A DNA stretch of 32,573 bases from an uncultured bacterium (GTDB lineage: Bacteria > Patescibacteriota > Saccharimonadia > CAILAD01 > BJGX01), in NCBI GenBank assembly GCA_903832035.1, contig CAILAD010000022.1:1-32573 (forward strand). The letters are read 5' to 3'. Below are positions 23,609-29,887 of this stretch, piece after piece. A model generated the notes under the pieces. That model was not told where the DNA came from and ran no database searches. It saw only the letters and a program-made list of their open reading frames with translations. A program made the position numbers and the translations under genes. The stretch's first letter is position 1. The number at the start of each line of letters is the position of its first letter.

Positions 23609-23846
23609 GATTTTAGACTTATCAGGATGCTTAACGACAGGTGGCCTGCAATAATAACACCTCAGCAAAACACAATGATTAATTTTTACCAAAAACAGAA
23701 TTGGTACTCATTACTAAATGATGGCAAAGCTGCAAGTGTAAATACATATGAATAGATGTTTTGGCCTAAATATAAATTAATAGCAATATAAAACACGACT
23801 ATACTAACAATCGCTATAGTGTTAATTAGTCTAAATATTCAATGTG

Positions 23847-23855
23847 TGGTATAAT
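23847..23855 (+). promoter_or_regulatory. Extended -10 (TGG-TATAAT) with a long leader (RRM gene)
   Basis: TGG-TATAAT at 23847-23855 predicts transcription from about 23862 and a leader of roughly 150 nt before the ATG at 24013. The leader contains CTCAT/ATGAG and a GAGCTC palindrome close to the ribosome binding region. Long leaders of this type occur in cold-induced mRNAs. Confidence 0.55.
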
Positions 23856-24012
23856 AATGACAAGTCAAGAAACTCTAATTAATTATCGTAAAAATTAATA
23901 GCCCAAAAAGCTCAACATTTTAGTTATTAAACAGACCCCTTGTCGTATGTTCAATAAACTAATGCTGTTCTCATGAATAATGAGCTCACAAAACAAGAAA
24001 GGCAGACAAAAT

Positions 24013-24294
24013 ATGTCAGCAAAATTATACGTAGGAAGATTACCCTACTCAACAACAGAAGAAGAATTAAAAACTATATTTGGTGCACACGGTACAGTAA
24101 CTAGTGCTCAGATAATCATGGACCGAGATACTGGCCGTTCTAAAGGTTTCGGATTTGTCGAAATGGAAACAGCTGAACAAGCTGAAGCTGCAATCAAATC
24201 ACTAGACAATAGTGAAGTTGAAGGACGAAGCATCATGGTTAACATGGCTCGACCAAAAGAAGACAGACCTTCCGGCAATAGCTACAGAAGCTAA
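24013..24294 (+). CDS. RNA-binding protein with a single RRM domain
   Basis: The start is chosen at MSAKLYVGRLPY (24013), the usual opening of bacterial RRM proteins; AAAGG lies about 10 nt upstream. An ATG at 23980 would add 11 residues. The 93-residue protein has RNP2 LYVGRLPY and RNP1 KGFGFVEM, then a short basic Pro/Arg/Ser tail. Relatives are the small cold- or stress-inducible Rbp proteins of cyanobacteria and other bacteria. It probably binds single-stranded RNA as a chaperone. Together with the DEAD-box helicase it would make a minimal RNA-remodelling set. Confidence 0.93.
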   Translation: MSAKLYVGRLPYSTTEEELKTIFGAHGTVTSAQIIMDRDTGRSKGFGFVEMETAEQAEAAIKSLDNSEVEGRSIMVNMARPKEDRPSGNSYRS

Positions 24295-24355
24295 GTCAAC
24301 TACTAACTAAATTAATATCTAAATATTTTCTGAACATTGTTCTGGGGCTTTAACT

Positions 24356-25342
24356 ATGAAGAAATCTAAAAAGAAAATAACTATTATACGTTCCGAACAC
24401 CCGGAGCTTAGATCAATGGGACCCAAGTACACAAAGCTTTTACTTGAAGCTCTATCTACAGGTTACGAAAATGTAACTGTGCTCATGATCAACAACCAAA
24501 GTGATATTTCCAAGCTAAAAGATCTAAAGCCAAATTTAGTTATAGTTGGGATGAAGAATTTACCTCTACCTAAAGATAAATTTGATGATAGTATTACGCC
24601 TGTCGCACTACTAGAAAAATTAAAAATCAATTTTGCAGGCTCAAAGGATGCGTCAAGATCAATTGGCAGGCAAAAGGAATTGGCAAAAGAAGTCATGAAA
24701 AAAGCCAACATACCTACGGCCGGATACTTCATGGCTAAACCTGATCAATACCGCACAGGCAACAATCTACCATTAAAGTTTCCACTATTTATAAAACCAC
24801 CGCACCGCGGACAAGGCCTAGGAATAGATGCGGACTCGGTTGCGAGAAATTTCAAAGAGTATGAATCAAAAGTTAAGTCTATACATAAACTATTCAATAG
24901 TAAATCACTTGTAGAGCAGTACTTAAATGGTCGAGAATTTACAGTGGCTATAATGGAGCATGAGAATGGTCAGGCTCTCAATACTATGCCCGTGGAATTA
25001 ATTGCAGCTGAAAATGATAGAGGTGACAGGATTCTAGGATCGCGTATAAAAAATGAGGATAATGAATCTGTCCTTCTAATAGCTGAGCCACATATTAAAA
25101 AAGTAGTTATCGCACTAGCAGAATCAGTGTTTAGACAGCTAGGTGCAAGAGATTACGCTCGAGTCGATATACGCATGAGTGATGCAGGTACAGCTTATTT
25201 TATAGAGGCAAATTTATCACCAGGTCTAGGTCATGGCTATTTCACAAGGGCGTTTAGCATTAACACTGGCGTAGGCTACGACAAGCTTATATGCAGGATA
25301 TGCGATATATGCATGAATAAGAATCGTAAATTATTAAACTGA
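24356..25342 (+). CDS. ATP-grasp ligase related to D-Ala-D-Ala ligase
   Basis: The 328-residue protein has an N-terminal Rossmann-like domain (ITIIRSEHPE..., NLVIVGMKNLP) and a C-terminal ATP-grasp domain. That domain has FPLFIKPPHRGQGLGI (ATP-binding Lys and glycine loop), SLVEQYLNGREFTVAIM, DYARVDIRMSDAGTAYFIEANLSPGL (metal-binding Asp/Glu/Asn). The EANLSPGL segment parallels EvNtlPG in Ddl. It lacks the standard Ddl N-terminal GGxSxE motif, so the substrate may not be D-Ala. Its final 41 bp lie within the left 91-bp repeat and end in TGA. Confidence 0.8.
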   Translation: MKKSKKKITIIRSEHPELRSMGPKYTKLLLEALSTGYENVTVLMINNQSDISKLKDLKPNLVIVGMKNLPLPKDKFDDSITPVALLEKLKINFAGSKDASRSIGRQKELAKEVMKKANIPTAGYFMAKPDQYRTGNNLPLKFPLFIKPPHRGQGLGIDADSVARNFKEYESKVKSIHKLFNSKSLVEQYLNGREFTVAIMEHENGQALNTMPVELIAAENDRGDRILGSRIKNEDNESVLLIAEPHIKKVVIALAESVFRQLGARDYARVDIRMSDAGTAYFIEANLSPGLGHGYFTRAFSINTGVGYDKLICRICDICMNKNRKLLN

Positions 25343-25392
25343 TCTAAGAAAAGTTTTTAGTTTAGCGAAGGGCTTAATTTTTAAATACGTTA
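25302..25392 (+). repeat. 91-bp direct repeat, left copy
   Basis: This segment matches 28226-28316 with three mismatches in 91 bp. It holds the last 13 codons of the ATP-grasp gene plus, on the minus strand, the last ~19 codons of an rdgB copy, so rdgB is truncated here. Intact rdgB lies beyond the right copy. The two copies bracket a 2.8-kb accessory block. Confidence 0.97.
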
Positions 25393-25402
25393 CTACTAAC
25401 AG

Positions 25403-25929
25403 TTTACAGGTATGGGTCTCTCTGAAGTGCATCGCACGCTTGTTGAGAAGTATGATTTTAAAGTAACTAAGCAACAATACTTTATTGACTATGAATGTAT
25501 GGCCATAGGGCTGTATACCAGAATAGCCAAGCCCATACCGGGCATAAGAATTTATAAAATTTTTGTATGCGCGTGGGATAAAGTTGGCTATAGCATCTTC
25601 ACCTAAGGCGGCTTGGATAAAAAATCACTCTAAATATATAGGTCATCTAAATATTTCAAGCTTATTACGTCCGCTTACGACAATTACGTGGCGAATGGAA
25701 AGCCTAGCCCAGAGTATATATAAAAGCTCTCGAGCAAATACAGTCATCAATAGGTAACACGCTGGGAATAGAGGATTCGACTAACGGCACCCGTGCTGCA
25801 AAGAGCGCTGGTTTAATATGCATCGGTTTGAATGTTGACGGCTTTAATCTACAGGATCTGTCGATGGCAGACACTATAGTTAGAACCTATGATGATTTAC
25901 TTGGTATTTTTATTAAGATGCTTAATTAG
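25403..25929 (+). pseudogene. HAD-family hydrolase (beta-phosphoglucomutase-like) pseudogene
   Basis: Three reading frames together give one HAD protein. The first is MGLSEVHRTLVEKYDFKVT...PIPGI (25412-about 25560). The second is ARGIKLAIASSPKAAWIKNHSKYIG (about 25566-25650). The third returns to the first frame as NGKPSPEYI (about 25655-25720), and then GIEDSTNGTRAAKSAGLICIGLN runs to TAG at 25929. HAD motifs II, III and IV are recognisable, but the N-terminal DxD motif I is missing. An in-frame TAA lies just upstream at the repeat boundary. There are three frameshifts, one in a TATATATA run. It is decayed, and its end overlaps the convergent kinase gene. Confidence 0.85.
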
Positions 25930-26763
25930 AGCATCTGTCTTTTCAAGAAATTTATTGATTAAATCTTGTTCAATATTATCGGCATGAATACGCTCAACCG
26001 CCCAATAAATCATGTACAGCGAGATGACCTCCTCGGCATATTCTCTGTCTATTCCTGTAATTTGAAGGTACTGCTCCAACAATAACCTATATATTTGTTG
26101 GCCGTAGCCTTTCGTGATTTCTTTAAAACGGAAATAGGCGATGTCCATTAATGGGTCACCAATGAAGGCATCACCGTAATCAATAATGCCTTCGTAATGC
26201 TTATCTTTGACGAAAATTGCACTCAAAGCAAAATCTCCATGTACAAGCATACCTATTTCTAGCTTAATTTTTGGCGCAGTGCTTTGCCAATAGGTTGACA
26301 AGTTTTTCTTTTGATCACCAGAAAGCAGGCTAGATGAGCGTAGCTTATCGAGCGCCACATCTAAAAAAACTCCCCAACTATCGTAAATGCCACGAAACTG
26401 GTCGTTGGTAAGCTTAGCCGGGCCAAAGCCACTGAATAGTATCCTACGGTCGAGTGCGAGGTCTTTCGCTATGTCACGAAATATCTCTACCTCCTCGTAC
26501 AAGTCAATTTGGTCATCAATTGTCGCGCCGCTAAAAGCGCTCATCACAAGTTCATCATCACTTACTGATATTAGGATTGGTACATGTGCACCGAGCTTAG
26601 CGAGAGCCTGGTACACGAAGCCTTCGAACCGATATTGAGTCTTGCCATTGGTGCGACGATTCTTGGTAACTGTAGGGAACTGGCTACTAGTATTGAGATA
26701 GACGATACTCTCTGTGCCAAGCCCAACAACAGACGATTTAGGTTGACTCTTACCCACAGGCAA
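25897..26763 (-). CDS. Aminoglycoside phosphotransferase-like (APH/choline kinase fold) protein
   Basis: The 288-residue protein has an APH-type kinase layout: an N-lobe with GLGTESIVYLN, a catalytic loop HGDFALSAIF (175-184) and the metal-binding IIDYGDAFIGDPLMDIA (194-208). The catalytic Asp177 and the second Asp are present, but the Asn expected five residues after the HGD Asp is Ala182 (Ser181 beside it), so activity is uncertain. The start is TTG at 26763, with AAGGA five bases upstream; it overlaps the 57-residue ORF by 14 bp. Substrate unknown; nothing shows drug resistance. Confidence 0.75.
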   Translation of the reverse strand: MPVGKSQPKSSVVGLGTESIVYLNTSSQFPTVTKNRRTNGKTQYRFEGFVYQALAKLGAHVPILISVSDDELVMSAFSGATIDDQIDLYEEVEIFRDIAKDLALDRRILFSGFGPAKLTNDQFRGIYDSWGVFLDVALDKLRSSSLLSGDQKKNLSTYWQSTAPKIKLEIGMLVHGDFALSAIFVKDKHYEGIIDYGDAFIGDPLMDIAYFRFKEITKGYGQQIYRLLLEQYLQITGIDREYAEEVISLYMIYWAVERIHADNIEQDLINKFLEKTDALIKHLNKNTK

Positions 26764-26923
26764 TAATATCCTTGCCCCCTAAGCTCGTAACTGTTTCCTG
26801 CTCTTCTTCGGGAAACTTATCGAGCAATTCTTGCATTACTTGAGCTTCAAATTCATCTTTACGCTCATCCAGCTTTTCTTGCTCACCGTATGGACCTTCC
26901 GGATTGTTAGCGTAGGCAATCAT
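26750..26923 (-). CDS. 57-residue acidic small protein between the kinase and Tiki-like genes
   Basis: This frame falls just below the track's length limit. Its ATG overlaps the TGA of the upstream gene (ATGA), and its 3' end overlaps the kinase start, so it fills the gap of a tightly coupled three-gene operon. The product (MIAYANNPEGPYGEQEKLDER...) is rich in Glu and Asp with a predicted helix through QEKLDERKDEFEAQVMQELLDKF. No family recognised. Its coupling on both sides is the main evidence that it is translated. Confidence 0.7.
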   Translation of the reverse strand: MIAYANNPEGPYGEQEKLDERKDEFEAQVMQELLDKFPEEEQETVTSLGGKDIIACG

Positions 26924-28014
26924 ACTGTCTGACCAAAGTAATTGTCTAATGCTGGTTTTAAGGCAACAACGTGCGAACCGCCATAAACTACAAAGGGCTT
27001 TTTGCCTTGTTTGGTCGCGTCGGTAATAATATCAAACAAGTGGCGGTCTCGGAACTCGATATTCATTTTTGCTACTTCGTTTAGTCGGCTACCACCAGAT
27101 GGCCCCGTAGCCTCTACTAGCTGAGTACCGCTGGCCCCGGGTAGAGTCAACGCTCCATCCGCGCCAACTTCAAATTGGGGTAAACCCAGCTCCCGCAACA
27201 CCGGATTAAATTTCTCCATCGCAAATTTAGTTCCATCAGCTGCCATTTGGGCCAAAAGTGCGTCACGTAATTCTGGTTGTTGACTGATTTTGATTTTTTC
27301 TTCTTCGCTGTACTCACGAAAACCTGGAAGCCCGCAGCGAGCTAGCTGAGAATATATGTCGCCACCAGGGTCTATCGTTCGGCCAGGCTCCTTTACCAAG
27401 CTTGACCCAATACCTCGCAGGGTAGTAAACAGTGTCGCTTCCTCAATACTAACACCGCGACGCGTTAAGTCTTCAAGCTCTTCCTTTGGGGTAGGGTCTC
27501 CAGATGTGCGCTCTATTCCAGCGCCATCTGCTAAAAACATCGTTAAGCCACTGTCAGCGCGGTCCAAAATGGCGCGGGTTCGGTCTGTAAAGCTACCATC
27601 GCCACCCTCATAAACTACAAACCGTTCTTCCGGTGGGGTGGCATCGATATACTTATCAAACTCAACCTCGGTGTCGGTATGCGACTTAGCCTCGGGATTG
27701 TAATCATGTCCGCTAAGGACCTCGCCAGTCGCTTCGTTTAGCCTTACTTGGGCAATGATTGTAGCTTGCGGATAATGCTCGACTGCAATCTGGCCGGTGG
27801 CGGCACGCTCGGCATTGGCCTCCTCGTAAGCTTTATCGTAGCCTTTGTACTCCCGCCAAGCATCTTCTTCGCGGGGAGCTTCAGGGCTCTCGGTTTCTGT
27901 CTCGCTCGCATCAGTATTGCCAGTATTCACCTTGTCTTTTATCGCCAAGAGTTCTTCCCTAAGGGCTGCACCGGCCGACTGCTTATCACTTTCTTCATGT
28001 GGCTCTTTATCCAT
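26920..28014 (-). CDS. Hypothetical protein with a Tiki/TraB-like C-terminus
   Basis: This 364-residue protein is not firmly recognised. The first ~70 residues are charged and probably disordered. The rest has, in order, SGHDYN, RFVVYEGGDGSF, DRTRAILDR, SGLTMFLADGAG and, near the end, RDRHLFDIITDATKQGKKPFVVYGGSHVVAL. The order GxH...E...R...GGSH recalls the Tiki superfamily (TraB, ChaN, EreA-type esterases), whose two GxxH motifs bind metal. This is pattern resemblance only. The DNA is visibly more GC-rich than the surrounding chromosome, which suggests recent acquisition. It heads the operon with a leaderless promoter. Confidence 0.5.
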   Translation of the reverse strand: MDKEPHEESDKQSAGAALREELLAIKDKVNTGNTDASETETESPEAPREEDAWREYKGYDKAYEEANAERAATGQIAVEHYPQATIIAQVRLNEATGEVLSGHDYNPEAKSHTDTEVEFDKYIDATPPEERFVVYEGGDGSFTDRTRAILDRADSGLTMFLADGAGIERTSGDPTPKEELEDLTRRGVSIEEATLFTTLRGIGSSLVKEPGRTIDPGGDIYSQLARCGLPGFREYSEEEKIKISQQPELRDALLAQMAADGTKFAMEKFNPVLRELGLPQFEVGADGALTLPGASGTQLVEATGPSGGSRLNEVAKMNIEFRDRHLFDIITDATKQGKKPFVVYGGSHVVALKPALDNYFGQTV

Positions 28015-28020
28015 GGTCTT

Positions 28021-28029
28021 ATAATACCA
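28021..28029 (-). promoter_or_regulatory. Extended -10 (TGG-TATTAT), leaderless start
   Basis: TGG-TATTAT (28029-28021, minus strand) is followed by aagacc and the ATG at 28014. It directly abuts a short hairpin and T6 run that may terminate the fragment upstream. Confidence 0.6.
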
Positions 28030-28051
28030 AAAAAGAGCCCTTCCAGGCTAT
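28030..28051 (-). terminator. Weak intrinsic terminator
   Basis: On the minus strand, AGCC-tggaag-GGCT is followed by CTTTTTT. The stem is only four to five pairs, so strength is doubtful, but the place fits: after a minus-strand gene fragment and before the next promoter. Confidence 0.35.
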
Positions 28052-28077
28052 TCCCTGTTCCTTGCTCGCTAAACAAC

Positions 28078-28225
28078 TCAAGGCCAAGCAAACTGTCGTC
28101 GGTCGTCGTTGGCAGCCTTACCAATCACCCCACCTGTCTTGCTATTCGGTATTGGGATGACTTGCGTGCTCGCTACAGATACATCGACATCGTTGGTGCC
28201 CGAAGTCTCTAGACCATTCGTCCCG
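28078..28225 (-). pseudogene. 3' fragment of an unidentified minus-strand gene at the right edge of the island
   Basis: One minus-strand frame reads about 49 codons (…TNDVDVSVASTQVIPIPNSK then TGGVIGKAANDDRRQFAWP) to a TGA at 28080-28078. Base composition is like the GC-rich Tiki-like gene. Upstream, the frame enters the right 91-bp repeat and meets a stop within it, so the 5' part is missing. I do not recognise the family; it may also be non-coding. Confidence 0.35.
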
Positions 28226-28316
28226 GCGATATATACATGAATAAGAACCGTAAATTATTAAACTGATCTAAGAAAAGTTTTTAGTTTAGCGAAAGGCTTA
28301 ATTTTTAAATACGTTA
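28226..28316 (+). repeat. 91-bp direct repeat, right copy
   Basis: This matches 25302-25392 at 88 of 91 positions (differences at 28235, 28248 and 28294). It contains a 13-codon orphan copy of the ATP-grasp C-terminus with Cys changed to Tyr, overlapping the intact 3' end of rdgB. Confidence 0.97.
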
Positions 28317-28803
28317 TTTTGTCATCAGTCTCGTTAAGCTCAGCCCTCGTAACGGAATAGCCCTCGGGGATGAATATTTTATCCCAGCCATAACCACCCT
28401 CTCCTTTGGGGTGCTTTGCAATTACTCCACCCATCTGACCCTGAAAAAACTTCATATCAATTCCATTATAATATCCAAAGACACACTTAGCCGTGGCATT
28501 CCTACTTAAACCGTCTAAGGTACGGCAAATTGTCTCAAAGGGCACTTCCTCTACAAAAAATTTTATAAATGGACCAGGAAGGCGTCCCATAGCTTCGAAT
28601 TCTAATGCTACGTCTTCTACGATGACTGGGGATTTTACGACATCGTAAGCTTGGACGACCTTGTGTTTTACTATTTCCATAAGATCAAGTGATTGGATTT
28701 CGTCCAAATTGACTTTTTGATGTTGGACTTTAAAACCTAACTACTGAGCTAGGTAATCTGCCTTGCTTTGATTGCCAGTAATGAAAGTTATATCTTTATT
28801 CAT
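28258..28803 (-). pseudogene. rdgB: RdgB/HAM1-family non-canonical purine NTP pyrophosphatase, interrupted by an amber codon
   Basis: The frame beginning at ATG 28803 reads MNKDITFITGNQSKADYLAQ, then TAG (28743-28741), then LGFKVQHQKVNLDEIQSLDL and the rest of the enzyme. TGNxxK, DEIQ, SPVIVEDVALEFEAMGRLPGPF and IFIPEGYSVTRAEL are HAM1 motifs; the enzyme hydrolyses ITP/XTP to keep the nucleotide pool clean. The track's TTG start at 28707 would lack the substrate-binding TGN loop. The amber codon may be a real nonsense mutation, strain variation or a sequencing error. A leaderless -10 supports the 28803 start. Confidence 0.85.
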
Positions 28804-28810
28804 TATTTGC

Positions 28811-28820
28811 ATTATATAAT
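28811..28820. promoter_or_regulatory. Palindromic bidirectional -10, ATTATATAAT, for rdgB (-) and a Nudix gene (+)
   Basis: The perfect 10-bp palindrome contains TATAAT on both strands (plus 28815-28820, minus 28816-28811). The plus -10 ends six bases before the Nudix ATG at 28827; the minus -10 ends seven bases before the rdgB ATG at 28803. Both transcripts would be leaderless and only about 23 bp separate the two start codons. Confidence 0.65.
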
Positions 28821-28826
28821 ATATCT

Positions 28827-29213
28827 ATGGCTAGATGTGCATTCGCAATCATAAAAAATAAAAGCAATAAACTACTTCTTGTTCAAATAGCTCCGCCCTT
28901 CAGGGAAGATCATAAATGGAACTTCCCAGGAGGAGTAATTGAAGACGGTGAAGCTCTTGAAATAGGGTTAGCCCGAGAAGTCGTAGAAGAAACAAATATT
29001 GTCTGCGAAATTACAGAAATGATCGATAAGTTTTATACTCAAGATCCAGAAAATAACATTCATATTTTTAAAGCAAACTACATCTCTGGTGAGATTAAAC
29101 CTCAATTGCATGAAATACTGCAAGCAAAATGGTTCTCAGTCAATGAAGCTCTAAAGCTGCCGATGGCGCATAACTCTCTACACTATCTAGAGGATATAGC
29201 CAATGGAGAATAA
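28827..29213 (+). CDS. Nudix hydrolase
   Basis: The 128-residue single-domain protein has the Nudix box GVIEDGEALEIGLAREVVEETNI, which fits GX5EX7REUXEEXGU except that Asn replaces the last Gly. The catalytic Glu pair is intact. WNFPGG precedes the box. Such proteins cleave nucleoside diphosphates linked to X; MutT-like removal of oxidised dNTPs is one option. It is divergent from rdgB and shares its promoter core. Confidence 0.9.
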   Translation: MARCAFAIIKNKSNKLLLVQIAPPFREDHKWNFPGGVIEDGEALEIGLAREVVEETNIVCEITEMIDKFYTQDPENNIHIFKANYISGEIKPQLHEILQAKWFSVNEALKLPMAHNSLHYLEDIANGE

Positions 29214-29245
29214 GTTTTTTTATTCCTCAGTCCTTACGCTCAAAT

Positions 29246-29761
29246 TCACAATTCCAATGCACTACTAGTAGATAAAATATATTCAAGAATAGGTTTGAAA
29301 TTTTCGTAGTTATGGTGCACTTCGCCAACATCATGAGGTTTAACAAATGACCTTTCCGAAACCTCATGCTCTTGTTTGAAATCGTGAACTTTTATTACAT
29401 CGGCTAAATAGAGCAATTGGTAAGCTATTGGGGGATACTTTTTATTAGCATCGATGTCTCTAATTTTTTTTATTTTCCAGTACCCTATTAATTGTAAATT
29501 ATTAATCTCAACTTCGGCTTCCTCCAGGCACTCTCTTATTAAACAGACTTCTGGCGTTTCACCCGGCTCAAGATGACCCCCAGGCAAACCCCATCCTCTG
29601 GCAGGCTTTGTTAAGAGAAGATTATTATTTTTGTCAAAAACTGCGCCCATGACAGAAGTTATTGGCTGAACGCTTGGAGTTATTACTTTTGATACGTAAA
29701 ACTTAACCTCTGTAGATTTATCTTCTCCCCAGAATATTTTTTTGAAATAATATTTTTTCAT
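29246..29761 (-). CDS. Nudix hydrolase
   Basis: The 171-residue protein has an N-terminal beta extension of about 30 residues and the Nudix box GGHLEPGETPEVCLIRECLEEAEVEI, with the REXXEE core intact and Glu where the last Gly is usual. WGLPGG precedes the box. It is convergent with the other Nudix gene but the two differ enough not to be a recent duplication. Substrate unknown. Confidence 0.9.
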   Translation of the reverse strand: MKKYYFKKIFWGEDKSTEVKFYVSKVITPSVQPITSVMGAVFDKNNNLLLTKPARGWGLPGGHLEPGETPEVCLIRECLEEAEVEINNLQLIGYWKIKKIRDIDANKKYPPIAYQLLYLADVIKVHDFKQEHEVSERSFVKPHDVGEVHHNYENFKPILEYILSTSSALEL

Positions 29762-29768
29762 ACTATCA

Positions 29769-29774
29769 ATTATA
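29769..29774 (-). promoter_or_regulatory. -10 TATAAT seven bases before the ATG (Nudix), leaderless
   Basis: TATAAT (29774-29769, minus strand) is followed by tgatagt and the ATG at 29761. There is no Shine-Dalgarno site. Confidence 0.6.
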
Positions 29775-29828
29775 TACCAATTTCAAATGTGGTAGTTTAT
29801 GTATTTCTTAGTTCTGTCACTATTTATG

Positions 29829-29857
29829 TTGTTATATTTTAAATTGGAGTATACAAT
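29829..29857 (+). promoter_or_regulatory. Promoter TTGTTA-N17-TACAAT for the substrate-binding protein
   Basis: -35 TTGTTA (29829-29834) and -10 TACAAT (29852-29857) have a 17-bp spacer. A normal leader follows with AGGGGTGA ahead of the ATG at 29888, in contrast to the leaderless neighbours. Confidence 0.6.
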
Positions 29858-29887
29858 AACGTTAATTTAAAAAAAGGGGTGATATAA

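Noticed and set aside
23594-23692. N-terminal extension of the DUF1801 protein
   Set aside because: Cys-rich, unlike the family, and an extended -10 lies inside it just before the inner ATG.
26621-26640. tRNA-like TTCGAACC string
   Set aside because: It lies inside the kinase gene with no acceptor or anticodon stems around it.
27748-28212. 154-aa plus-strand ORF
   Set aside because: It runs mostly antisense to the Tiki-like gene, has no ribosome site or family features, and crosses the leaderless promoter and terminator of that gene.
25302-28316. Composite transposon
   Set aside because: No transposase gene, no terminal inverted repeats, and a 91-bp direct repeat is far longer than target-site duplications.
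28741-28743. Genome-wide stop-codon reassignment
   Set aside because: Many genes here end normally in TAG, TAA and TGA, and only this one conserved gene has an internal stop.
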